A program made the position numbers and the translations under genes. From Elysia marginata (lineage: Eukaryota; Mollusca; Gastropoda; Plakobranchidae): a stretch of 60,654 nt of DNA. Positions 50,545-60,654 of the stretch are shown here, in pieces; within the stretch, counting starts at the first letter, position 1, and each line of letters begins with the position of its first letter. Under the pieces are notes generated by a model. That model had not been told where the DNA came from, ran no database searches, and saw only the letters and a list, made by a program, of their open reading frames with translations. The stretch spans positions 10,447-71,100 of the forward strand of contig BMAT01013011.1 of NCBI GenBank assembly GCA_019649035.1, written 5' to 3'.

Positions 50545-50848
50545 ACCGGCTCTGTGGCCTGGCGGTAAGACACTCGCTCAGAGATCGGTAGTTGTGGGTT
50601 CGTTCCCCGGCCGAGTCAAACCAAGGACTTTAAAATTGGTATTAGCAGCTGACCCGCCTAGTGTCTGTCATTATGAATTTAGTGCTAAGTCTAGTCGGTC
50701 CGGTGTCAGGATAATGTAACGGGTGTGGTGTATACAAGCGCTCCTTACATCACAGTGTGGCCGCACGCTTTCAATTGTCCCAAGAGCCGTCTCTGACATA
50801 ACCTTGTAGTTGAAAAGAGACGTTAAAATTCAAACAACCAAACCAAAC
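50545..50848 (+). mobile_element. tRNA-derived SINE (family B), plus strand
   Basis: Head ACCGGCTCTGTGGCCTGGCG with an A-box-like segment TGGCCTGGCGGT (about 50555-50566) and B-box-like GGTTCGTTCCC (50597-50607), then a body with CGGTGTCAGGATAATGTAAC (50701-50720) and a right end TTAAAATTCAAACAACC. Full-length match by eye to the minus-strand copy at 27340-27644. No clear target-site duplication was found, so it may be older. Confidence 0.88.
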
Positions 50849-51309
50849 CTATATTTTTTGTACTTCTAGGCTTGAGTCTAATTAAAGCTCTATAGTGTAT
50901 AAAGCAAATAGAAAGGTTTGGGACAGCCTGAAATACTTCTTACAAGTGTTTAAATAAACAAATGATTTACGATTGATTTTAATCAATGATAAACTAAAAC
51001 CAAACATAAAGAAGTGTTTTTTTTACGTTTGGTAGTTAATTATAAAAACAAACCTCAGTTATGAAAACCAATCTTTACTGGTCTTTGTTTGAGTTGAGTC
51101 TTATTTAAAAGAAAGTATTCGTAAAATTATATATGATACAGTGAAAAAAGGATCCTTAGAATGGATAACTTAACACTGCGCTTCTATTTTCCATTTTAAA
51201 TTAGTATATAACTTATGACATTGTTTAAGAACTTCTTATCTTTTTCAAATAAAATTCCATCTCTCTGAATGTATGTTTCTCTCTGCCTACTCTTTTTTGC
51301 TCTCTCAAA

Positions 51310-51700
51310 CATGGTGGCGGTAATAATTCACTGCAGTTTTAACACAGGACCAAAACAATTCAATGGATGGAGGCCACTTGCGTTTTTTTCCGGCTCGATA
51401 AATATCCTTACATTATTCATTAATTACTCAATGCATATTAAATAATGACCCAATCTATAAAAGACAAACTCAACCTCTCTCTCGGACTAGGTCGCAGCCA
51501 TTGAAGTCCGAAATTACCTCCATTCTCTTCAAAACGCCATAAATCTTGAAGAACTGTCGCAGAGACGGGGGCGCTCATACTTGAAAAGCCATTAGAGCAA
51601 AGCGCCTGGACAATGAACTCACTGTTGGAGCACTAATTGAATGGCAAGCTGACCCGAACCAGTTGTGTGGAGGGTCCAAATTGAAGATTTATCGATTGGC
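51310..51700. promoter_or_regulatory. candidate conserved non-coding / enhancer-like block
   Basis: Unique, non-repetitive and compositionally distinct sequence. It includes a dense homeodomain/POU-like cluster (CATTAATTACTCAATGCATA near 51418-51437, followed by TTAAATAATGACC) and GCCATAAA, a Hox/Cdx-type site. No ORF explains it. The regulatory reading is inference from motif density only. Confidence 0.25.
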
Positions 51701-51879
51701 TAGGTAGTACTAATTTTTAAACAGCTTCAGCTTCAGGATATGCCTGGTTTTAAAAAAAGTAACAGTGATATGGGAACTTTTGTGCTTTACTTTATATTTT
51801 TGTATTCGATTAAAAGTTTTATAGTATATCGAATGCGAGATTTACTTTTTCTCCTCTTTTGATTTTGTAATAATTTTGA

Positions 51880-52018
51880 TCATCATCGTCATTTTAATCA
51901 CCATCACCATCATTATCATCATTATCTTCGTCATCATCACCAGCGTCATCATTCTCATCAACATCATCAACATCATCAACATCATCATTATCACCATCAC
52001 CATCATGATCACCACCAC

Positions 52019-52066
<48 letters not shown>

Positions 52067-52075
52067 AACCATCAC

Positions 52076-52123
<48 letters not shown>

Positions 52124-52164
52124 CATCATCACCATCACCATAATGATCACATAATGATCACCAC

Positions 52165-52201
<37 letters not shown>

Positions 52202-52295
52202 GTCATCATCACCGTCGTCATCATCCTCATCATCCTCATCAACATCATCAACATCATCAACATCATCAACATCATTACCATCATCATCATCTCTA
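51880..52295. repeat. (ATC)n trinucleotide microsatellite, about 400 bp
   Basis: Long array of CAT/ATC units with AAC, ACC and GTC variants and an ATGATCACATAATGATCAC interruption near 52141-52159. It generates poly-Ile, poly-Met and poly-Asp ORFs in several frames, none of which should be taken as genes. Confidence 0.97.
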
Positions 52296-52896
52296 TCCGA
52301 TACCACATCAGACTTTGCAACTGTACATTTTACATGTCAATAGTGGTTGTATACTGATAGATATTTAAGAGTTTATTTACATTTGTTAAAAATTAAGACT
52401 TGTATGTACCCACTTTATATTTAAATAATGATAGTCAAGATCATTGAAACAAACATAGCAAATGTCTTGATATTAGAATAATGTCCAATAACATTATTTT
52501 AGAACTCCAAGAAACAAGAAGTATTTAAATCAACTGGTTTAGTTTATTCCAAGATCGGTGTGGCATTTTAGTAAAGAACATTGCAGTGATCGATAATTAA
52601 CTTAAGTCATAAATCATAAAACAAAATATAACGTAGAGGAATCAATAATATGAAATTTACGTAAGCGACAAGTATGCAAAACCAAGCTAATGAAACGATC
52701 TTTGATTGACTTTGTACAATGTAAGTAGAAATGCTTTGAACAATCAAGCCAAGTTAGAACTATTTTACTAAGCGTGCCTGGCAGAATAAATGATTCACCA
52801 TCTAACTCTTCATTCTCCGTCCTTAGCTAAGTCGATCGGCCTGTCTGTCTTTCTCTTCCGCTCTTTTTCATTCTTTTTATCCCCATTCAAGTCTTT

Positions 52897-52898
<2 letters not shown>

Positions 52899-52934
<36 letters not shown>
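52899..52934. repeat. (CT)n microsatellite
   Basis: Uninterrupted CT array of about 36 bases. Confidence 0.95.
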
Positions 52935-52938
<4 letters not shown>

Positions 52939-55900
52939 TCTCCTTAACTCCCTTGTTTTCTCAATCATGCACACATACAAGGAAAATCACAATACAGAAA
53001 TGTTAGCGTCAATATTAGCTCCATCTTTGGTTTTTCCTTTTTTTTTCAAACCTATCTTACCACCAATCAAGCACACACCGTTCATTATATCGAATTTTGA
53101 ATCTCACCAAATATAAATCTTTGACACTTTGGGACTCTCATTTTCATTTAATTGAATTTCACACCCTACAGAGCTCATAATTATAAAGGAAATTTCGTGA
53201 AAGATTTGTGCTAAAAAACAAAACACAAAATAAAACAGCAACAAAGGCAAAAACAACAGCAAAAGCAACAAGCCCACCTGAGTATCATTATATGTCGTTG
53301 CCGAAATTTTTACAAAGAAAAGACTCGAATTCGCTCCTAATCTTATGCACTATTTTTTTCATCTCTGCGTGCGTACTGAATTGTACCAGTCAGTCAATTT
53401 CCCTACATGTGCCGTGATTTATTTCATCCTTCCGAAAAAATTAAAGAAAACATTAAAGATGCATGAGTAACGCGTAATGTTTCAATACTCCGATTGACAT
53501 TCGAACCTCACACCCCCCCTATAACTGAACTGCGCAGCACGTTACATTATGTTAGTTTTGTCCCAAGAAAACAACTGGGTTTCCCCGGGTATATTGACTT
53601 AACGTTTTGCAACGCGCTTCGGGTGGCGCTTGAAGTGAAAACCGGAGGGGGCGGGCCTCAAATTCATTTCAGTGGAAGACCCAAAGGGAACAGCTACAAA
53701 TTGTTTTGACAGTTGCAGTATTGAATCAGCTGGGTTGACGAGTGAAGCAACCGTAATATTGATTTATTACCGCAGGTCAACTGATGTTGGACCTTGAAGT
53801 TTAAACTATGGTTGGGGCAAGACAACTGGAAATATATTTAATAAAAAGTTAAAAGCACATTTTTATTTAGAAAAAGCTAATTGGTTGTACAGAAATAGCA
53901 ATTAAACAGTTGTGTTGGAAGGAAAATGACATCTCTATTTTGATCATGACATTAGAAATGATATAAAAAGTACAAGCAGAAGTAAGAGACAGAGTGAGGG
54001 AGAGCGAAAAAAAAAAAACAAAACAAAAAAGAAAAAAAAACCATAAACTCAGTTACATCGACGACAACGATGACGACACGACAACATAGACACAACACAA
54101 CTGCAAAACCATTTTCCAAAAGTAAGTTATTTTACAGTTCTTGTTTTTAAAAAAAGTTTGAAAATGTTCCTCTTCTATTTAGTTCTTACAGTCTTACTCA
54201 AGCCATGCGTGCCATTTGTTACCTTTTCAGTAATTACATAAAGCTAGCACAAAGTACACCCGTTCATACATGCAGTAAACATCTACCCATGCAAGCGATA
54301 GTCAATTTAATACTTAACATAATATCAACATCACTTAAAATTTGCAAGAAACACAGCCAGAGCAATCTGTACGGAAGATTGCCATTAAAGAAAACATAAG
54401 TCTTGTAGAACAGATAGGGTAGATGAAAGAGAGAAGAGAGAACCAGGGGGAAAGAGAGGGAGGTAGAGACAGAGAGAGACAGACAGAGTGGGAGAGGGAG
54501 GCAAAGTGAAGAGGAATATAGAAAGAGACAAATAAGATGAGAGCTGCAAAAAGTTTTTTCACATGATTAATTATGTTTTACACAAAATTACTCGAAGAAA
54601 ATATAGCACCATATTGACCTTTGTACAAACGTTTATACCTCAATTACTCGGTACAATAGCGTTCATGCGAACGGTTTTTACATAGCTTCGAGTTACAATT
54701 TTTAAACCTTTAATACTTTACAATAATAATTTATAAAAATAGGAGTTAATTATCTACAATCAGACCATACACACGAGTTTAATGCGATTCCGTAGCGAAC
54801 ACACTTTTTAGCGCCTATGTATAATTAGAACAACTGTTTTACTAAATTGTCTTTTGCGTATTTTACAATTATTGTAGTGCTTACAATATTTTATGGAAAG
54901 GTATTTTTTATTTATAATAATCTGTAAGTGTTATTCTTCAAAACACTCTGTAAAGTGATAAACAAATGAGAATGATGGTCGGGAATGTTTGTGAAGTTGA
55001 CAAATCTAACCGGTTGACTTGTCCTGAAGACAGGATTGTTAATCTGTACTACATTATAAGAAGTGCTGCCTGCTTTTCTTCTCGGAATCCCTTTATTTCT
55101 TTTGTTAAGATAAACGTTGATGTCAAGTGCTTGTGCATATACTTCAATCAACCCGAAAATCTTTCTTTCTCTTCATAAATACATCAATTTTTTTTCGCTG
55201 CGTTTTTGGCCAGATATGAGTTAACATCTCCTTGAAATGTGAATCAGTTTTTGCCTATGCTTAAAAATTTAATCTTTTGTGTGGGTTTTAAAATTTCTTA
55301 AGTTAAATGGAAGAGCGTTTTAGAGGAATGTTTTTTTTTTCAAACAAAATATATGTCTTTCAAACGTATTACTTCACAAGAGTTTTGTGTCTTAAAATTG
55401 TTTGATTAAAAAAGAATGAACTGTTTTCCGGACACAAAAACATGGGGTCACAAAATTATTGTAAAACCTTTCCAAGCATTTTAATATTAAATTACTTCCA
55501 TCGATGCTAAGCTGCATTTCGCCCTACAATATTAGCTAATTCCCGCAACGCTTTTAAGCTACTTCATACCTTTCCTTTGAAACCATTTTTTTCCATATTT
55601 ACTATCGCTGCCTCCGTTCTTCTTATTCATATTAGCATTCAATATTAGTATTTGTCCTCAGCCTCGCCGCGGCATCGCTTAACGCATTGTTCTTCTCAAC
55701 CGCATCTTGTTGGAAAACACTTTTCTATAGAAGGGTGAAAAAGGCGATTGACTCGGCAGTAGACATGTTAGTTGCGATGTTTCAGCCAGCATACCAGTCT
55801 GGGTTTCCCAATCGGAAAAACAAACCCTAAGCAATACACACTCACACTCAGGGTGTTTGTGAGCATACAATAAAGGAATGCCAACTCAGACTGTTCAATT

Positions 55901-57142
55901 CATTAGAATGGAATTCATCTACATCTAAGCCTTTACTGTTTCGGAATGTTCTTTTCTCATTTGAGCAATATCATGGTCAGATTTGACTTCCAGTATTCCT
56001 AATTATTTTAAAATCTGCAAGGACATTGGTGTACCTGTATATCGTTTTCGAATAGAGACAGCAACACTATATTGGTAGTTTTGAGAATCGTTTTCTTCTC
56101 ACTTGATGGATCAAAGAAAAATAATTCTGAACTCTATAAAAATCATTGCCGCCCACACTTTAGTTTTTACTGGGACGCATTCCTGAAATATATACTTTGC
56201 GCAATGTTTCCAGATAAGAAAATCAGGCGAAACCCAGTAATTTTAGTTATATCTTCTTCCAATTATTTGACTTCTCTAAAACGCAGAGGGATTTTATCAA
56301 CAAAACTAAAGACGGATGATAAAATGGCAAAATGGCATCAAATGAAATGAAACAGCATTAAGACTGTATTGCAAGGTACATCTGTGTGTTTTTTTCACGT
56401 GCTGCTGATATGTTTAAGGCGAGAGGACTGGCATAAGTAAAGGGGATTTACCGTCACTGCTATCCTTTAATGCAACAACATAACAACGATAATATAAAAA
56501 GGTATGCATATTAAAGCTTTGGTCATAATATTCGAGTGGCAAAGTTTATTTGTATGAGACAAAAAATGTATTAATATATGTTAGATTGTCTAAAACAAAC
56601 ACAATAACACTGCAGTCATTCTTCCAATGTTTTTGCATGTCGGTGATTGCCAAAAATGCAATACTCATTTCCAATAATCTAGCTCTATTAAAAAATGAGT
56701 TTCTTTTGGTACCAGAGCAAATGCACTGATTTTTCAGGCTCTTCAGTGCGTGTGGCCGATTAATGAAAAGGAATATTTTAAAACAACTATAAATCCAACA
56801 TCCTCAACGTTATTTGACTCCATTGTATTGTTAGGGTTAAAAGCAAAGTTTGTTCAAATATTTACAGTTCTTTCTTTGCGTGAAGAGATTAGTATGAATC
56901 GGGATATTTAAATTTGAGCGTCTGTACTGTGAGCAATGTTATGCGTTTATCTCTCCTATACCGACCATTTCTTGTAACCAAATAGGTCACACAGTCAACT
57001 TTTGCCATATTTTTGTGTGGGTTAGGCAATAATGCAGTATATTCTGAGTTCAGCTGGACCTATTAAAATAGTCAACCATGAGACTTGGTCGAAACCGCCA
57101 TGCTTTTCTTTTAACTAAAATGGTTCCATGGAAACTTTTAAT

Positions 57143-58482
57143 CTAGACTACAATGTCTTTGAAGAAAAGATGATCGATCTCTTGGCACAGATCATCGGCA
57201 TTGATGGTATAACTACCGGAGGTCGTTGTTGTGTTGTCGTCGTCTCGTGGTTTGTCCACCGTGCTGGCAGCATCCAATACTGCTTTCATGTCCGACAAAG
57301 AATATGGCTCTCCTACCGAACTACTTGCCGAACTTTGCTCTATTGTGCTCAGATTAGGTCGGTGTAGGCCTGATACTGACTGGGCTCTCTGTCCAAAATA
57401 ACCCGCGTCTGCACGGAGAGAGCCTCCAAGGCGATTGTGGGAAGGGTTAAGGTTTGTATTGGTGGTGTTGAAAGATGAAGCGGGGACGTTATTGTTGCGA
57501 ACGTCTCCGTGGAAACTATTGCGATTGTTATTGATATGATTGTTGCTGCTGTAGTTTGAAGGACGTGCAGTGCTTGCACTCAGTCCACCATGAATGCCAT
57601 CGGTTGGAGAGAAAGTATTGTTTTGATTGCTGTTGTCGCCGTTCGCACGGCTGGCGTTTGCGTAGCTACGTGAAGGGCGGCTAGATCCTGAAGCGTCTAC
57701 AAGAGAGGTGCTAGGCGCCTCCAAGAAGGTTCCATGTCGCGTGGAAACTTCCGGATCAGTGGGGATACGTGACAGATTGGTGGCCAGAAGACGGTAGGGT
57801 GTGCCGGAACTGTCGAAGTCCGGTTTGTTGGGTCGACGGGTTGATGTGAAGGCAGCTGGTGTGGCCGGGATGGGCGTCGGGACGGATTTAGTAGCCGTTG
57901 GTAGAGCAACCGGGTTCATTGTGTCTGGGGATTTGGGAGCGGGAGTTGGATAGAGGTTGGACGAAGATCCGCCTTGCTGGTTGTAGTTGCCATTCCGTAA
58001 TGAAGTGCTGACTGCACCTCTTTTGGAAGCGTTTTGATTGTTGGTGTTGGCACCGCTTCTGGCACCATTGGCTCCATTGGCATATTTGGAAGCCCCAACG
58101 GAAGCGTTGGCAGTAACACTGTCATCACTGAAGCTGATATTGGGACGGTATACGTTGGAAGCAGCGGTCGCACCTGCCGAGGATATCTCTGGAAATCCAA
58201 CAGGATACAGAGGGCTATCAGAGGACAGCTTCGCGGACAGATTTGTCGGTGTTGTGTCGTTGCTTGTTGTGGCTATGTTGGATGTGCTAGGCGTGCCGTT
58301 GCTATCCGTCCACAGCCGCTTTTTCGCCGTCTCAGAATTGACAGAATTAGACATAGACGACCGAGGCATCACGGAAGTTCCCGAAGACGAGGCTGGCGAT
58401 CTTTTGGGTGACATGAACGTCATAAGATGTGCTGAGGTTGGGTACGTGTTGGTTGGAGTCGTAGGGGTTGTAGAGGCACCAC
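57143..58482 (-). CDS. terminal coding exon of an unrecognised protein with Ser/Asn-rich tail and possible PDZ ligand
   Basis: Minus-strand exon beginning after acceptor ttgttctttag (plus-strand ctaaag at 58483-58488) and ending at TAG (57143-57145). It is open in one frame for 446 codons: the exon starts GASTTPTTPTNTYPTS after a split codon (it needs one base from the previous exon), so the internal ATG at 58423 is unlikely to be the true start. The protein is rich in Ser, Asn, Thr and Pro, with Asn-rich runs (NNHINNNRN) and no visible folded domain. Only the end looks conserved-like: a serine-rich stretch, EPYSLSDMKAVLDAAS, then INADDLCQEIDHLFFKDIVV. The terminal -DIVV could be a class II PDZ ligand. 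This would fit the cytoplasmic tail of an adhesion or signalling membrane protein, but I do not recognise the family. Shadow ORFs occur on both strands. Confidence 0.7.
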
Positions 58483-58801
58483 CTAAAGAACAAGAAGGTA
58501 AAAAATGTAAATATGTTTATTTTGTGGAGGGTGGGTCTGACGCTTTGGCGCAAAAGACACGTATCCTTACAATGAAGTAAATTTTAAAATTCCAATAAAA
58601 TCTTCGCCTTGATCAGGGAAATGGAAAACTTTGTTGCACTAAAAAGCTAAAGCAATGAAGCTAATTTAAGTCTACTAAACATTGACAAGGTGCATTTTAG
58701 AAAAACGAAAAGCTAGAACACGCTATACTCAAACACTTTAAAAAGCTTTAATCTTATGCAGTTTTTGTTGGCTTCATTTCTAAAACTAAAACGATTACAA
58801 A

Positions 58802-58935
58802 TCTGTCTGTCCGTCTATGTCTGTCTGTCTATGTCTGTCTATGTCTGTCTGTCTATGTCTGTCTGTCTATGTCTGTCTGTCTGTCTGTCTGTCAGTCAGT
58901 CTGTCTCTCTCGCTGTCTGTCTCTCGCTCTCTCTC
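58802..58935. repeat. (GTCT)n / GTCTATGTCT microsatellite
   Basis: Tandem GTCT units with a higher-order GTCTATGTCT period, passing into CT-rich sequence. Confidence 0.95.
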
Positions 58936-59580
58936 TTGTATGCTCTCGCCGCTTCTATACCAATGACTAATAGATTCTCGTCCGTTCTTGATATAACAGA
59001 GATGATCTAAGCATACGACAAGCATATTTAGTACTAAACAAGCAGAAAACAGCAAACAAAAGGACAAAAAAAAAGGTTAAAAGCACCCAACGACAAGGTG
59101 TTAATAGTTTGAGTTATAATTATGGCAAAGCTTGGATTAGCAAAAAAGGAAAATAACAAAACTCCAAAATACATTGTTAGTTTAAAGATGTTTACAACAC
59201 GGCAAGCCTGGTTAGATTATGTTTATAAAACTAGAAGAAATCAAATTTTAAAAGAAATCCATTTAGTTAAAACATAAAGAAAAGCAATCTAACACTGAAG
59301 ACGTCGCAAAGTATTCTTTTTTAAAAGCAGTATTCCTATGCAACCTCCCATAATATAAGAATTTAAATTTAGTTTGCTTATTAAAGATATCGATCAAGCA
59401 ATCGGTGCAACACATTTATCACAGTCCTCTTAAACATGTTTTTATTGTGTTTGATTTATATAATAGGTGCTGTGTTTTTTGGACCAACGCTCAAAGACAG
59501 TTGCTAACCTGAGAAACAGCACAATGAATGAGGGACACTCTAGTTCTACAGCAAACTTTCTACCGTGCATTAGAACTTAC

Positions 59581-59647
59581 CAAAGTATTTTGTCTCCAAA
59601 AACCAATGAAGCAATACAGCGCTACACATAACACGACTGACTCAATG
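59581..59647 (-). CDS. candidate transmembrane-segment exon (low confidence)
   Basis: On the minus strand an acceptor (ccctcatttcag) and a consensus donor (gtaagt) bound 67 bases. The only open frame reads IESVVLCVALYCFIGFWRQN then TL, a plausible membrane helix followed by a positive charge. It ends in phase 0 whereas the exon at 58482 needs a phase 1 partner, so the two cannot be joined directly. Either an exon in between is missed or this is not an exon. Confidence 0.3.
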
Positions 59648-60617
59648 CTGAAATGAGGGATGCACACACAGAAACAAAATGGTTTACTAAACTTGTGTTA
59701 TTTTCCTGATTCTGGGCAAACATTACATGCAACTAGATAAAACTAGCAAACAAATGTATGTTTTATTCTTATTTTTTTCAGTTACGCTTCTACATCGTTA
59801 AGGGTAATTAGAGGTTTTAAACGAAAACAAACAAGAATTGTGAGTTTAAAGGCTAAGTAAATGGTTATAACATTTTAATTCTGGTAAAAACAGCAGTATT
59901 ATTTGACTCATATAAGGTTTGTTAGTTAAGGAGAGTGAGAAAATGTATCATTCTGCTTGAACTAACTAAGATAATTATTATGTATTACTATGTTAAAAGC
60001 AGGGCTATTTCAATGATGCATCTCTTTGATGTTCTGTGGCTAAAATGTTTAAAAGCCACAAAAGACAGAAAAGTGAACACATTCATGCGAATGATCACAA
60101 ATTTTAGGTAAAAAAAAATCTTCAAAAAATTTTGAGAAATAAAATAGAAATAATTTACTTATCTAAAACTGTATGTTAACTTAACAAACAACGGACTTTT
60201 TGAGAATAAACTTTTCTTAAAAGAAATGATACTCATATCGTATTGACATAAAATAATGCGAGTGTTCGAGTAGATACAAGAGATCGGGGAACGAAAAGAA
60301 GAATGGTGTTGAGAATGACAATAAATTCGTTTCCAAAAATAAAAAAAAAAATGAGAGTAAAAAAGATTACTTCATCTTATAGTATACTCAATGCTCTACT
60401 AAACCCATGTAATTATTTTGTTTCAATAAAACTATTGCCTGAGAAAAGATGGAAAAAGGCAAACCATTAAAGTTTAAAGATAGAAAAAATTCCAGTGTCT
60501 GTTCGGTTTACATAAAAATGGAAACAAAATGCTAAAAAAGTCTGTGCAGGTCTCTTCGCTTTTTATCCTCTCTCTTTTCTTATTTTCCATAGTTTCCTTA
60601 CCTCCATCACCCCAACC

Positions 60618-60618
60618 A

Positions 60619-60654
<36 letters not shown>
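60618..60654. repeat. (CT)n microsatellite at window edge
   Basis: CT array continuing to the last base of the window. Confidence 0.95.

Larger units (their letters stand above)
40676..57142. other. intergenic / downstream region without recognised genes
   Basis: Mostly AT-rich unique sequence with microsatellites, one SINE, one gap and GC-richer unique blocks at about 46560-46800, 48530-48790, 49040-49260, 51310-51700 and 53490-53800. The minus-strand 3' UTR of the right-hand gene probably occupies the last 600 bases or so; a minus-strand AATAAA (plus-strand TTTATT) is at 56545-56550. No tRNA, rRNA or CRISPR was seen. Confidence 0.55.
58483..60654. other. intronic sequence of the right-hand minus-strand gene
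   Basis: AT-rich sequence with a (GTCT)n array (58802-58935) and a (CT)n array at the window edge (from about 60618). Apart from the candidate exon at 59581-59647 I see no supported feature. Confidence 0.5.

Noticed and set aside
51842..52357. Poly-Asp/poly-Met and poly-Ile ORFs on both strands
   Set aside because: They are translations of the (ATC)n array in several frames and have no other protein-like sequence.
1..60654. Bacterial-type systems (operons, CRISPR, IS elements, phage)
   Set aside because: The window is a eukaryotic chromosome segment with spliced genes and SINEs; no direct-repeat array with unique spacers or operon structure was seen.

Overview
The window is a piece of an AT-rich animal nuclear genome. 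It has split genes with canonical GT-AG introns, long introns, many simple-sequence tracts ((CT)n, (GA)n, (GATA)n, (ATC)n, (GTCT)n), tRNA-derived SINEs and two assembly gaps. The style of introns, microsatellites and SINEs fits a lophotrochozoan, most likely a gastropod mollusc. That placement is inference; no marker gene proves it. Most open reading frames in the window are chance frames in AT-rich or simple-repeat DNA. The real coding sequence is in short exons that have to be read from splice sites.

Gene 1 (about 536-21855, + strand) is the 3' part of a microtubule-associated tumour suppressor (MTUS1/MTUS2, ATIP) family gene. Six short coiled-coil exons (536-591, 1839-1944, 17983-18056, 18224-18322, 18798-18917, 19743-19840) and one large terminal exon (20307-21855) join in perfect phase to 699 codons plus stop. 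The 5' end of the gene lies left of the window. A 16 kb intron holds a SINE, a gap, several microsatellites and a GC-richer block near 11.5-11.8 kb that could be an internal promoter. An AT-rich presumed 3' UTR and flank follow the stop.

Gene 2 (35080-40606, + strand) is a small six-exon gene that can only be seen by joining exons. It encodes a 123-residue protein with a signal peptide spread over three tiny exons, a cysteine-rich N-glycosylatable ectodomain with seven cysteines, and a hydrophobic C-terminal segment. AATAAA follows 63 bases after the stop. I do not recognise the family. It is the best candidate for something undescribed in this window.

Gene 3 (minus strand, terminal coding exon 57143-58482) is the 3' end of a gene running in from the right. 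The exon encodes a long Ser/Asn/Thr/Pro-rich tail that ends in an acidic/hydrophobic segment with a possible class II PDZ ligand. A short hydrophobic candidate exon at 59581-59647 could be its transmembrane segment, but its phase does not fit direct joining.

Between genes 2 and 3 (about 40.7-57.1 kb) I see no gene. There are microsatellites (notably an (ATC)n block of about 400 bp), a SINE, and several GC-richer, non-repetitive blocks that could be regulatory. SINEs at 6939-7187 (+), 27340-27644 (-) and 50545-50848 (+) represent two families with different heads and tails but a shared central motif; two have recognisable target-site duplications.
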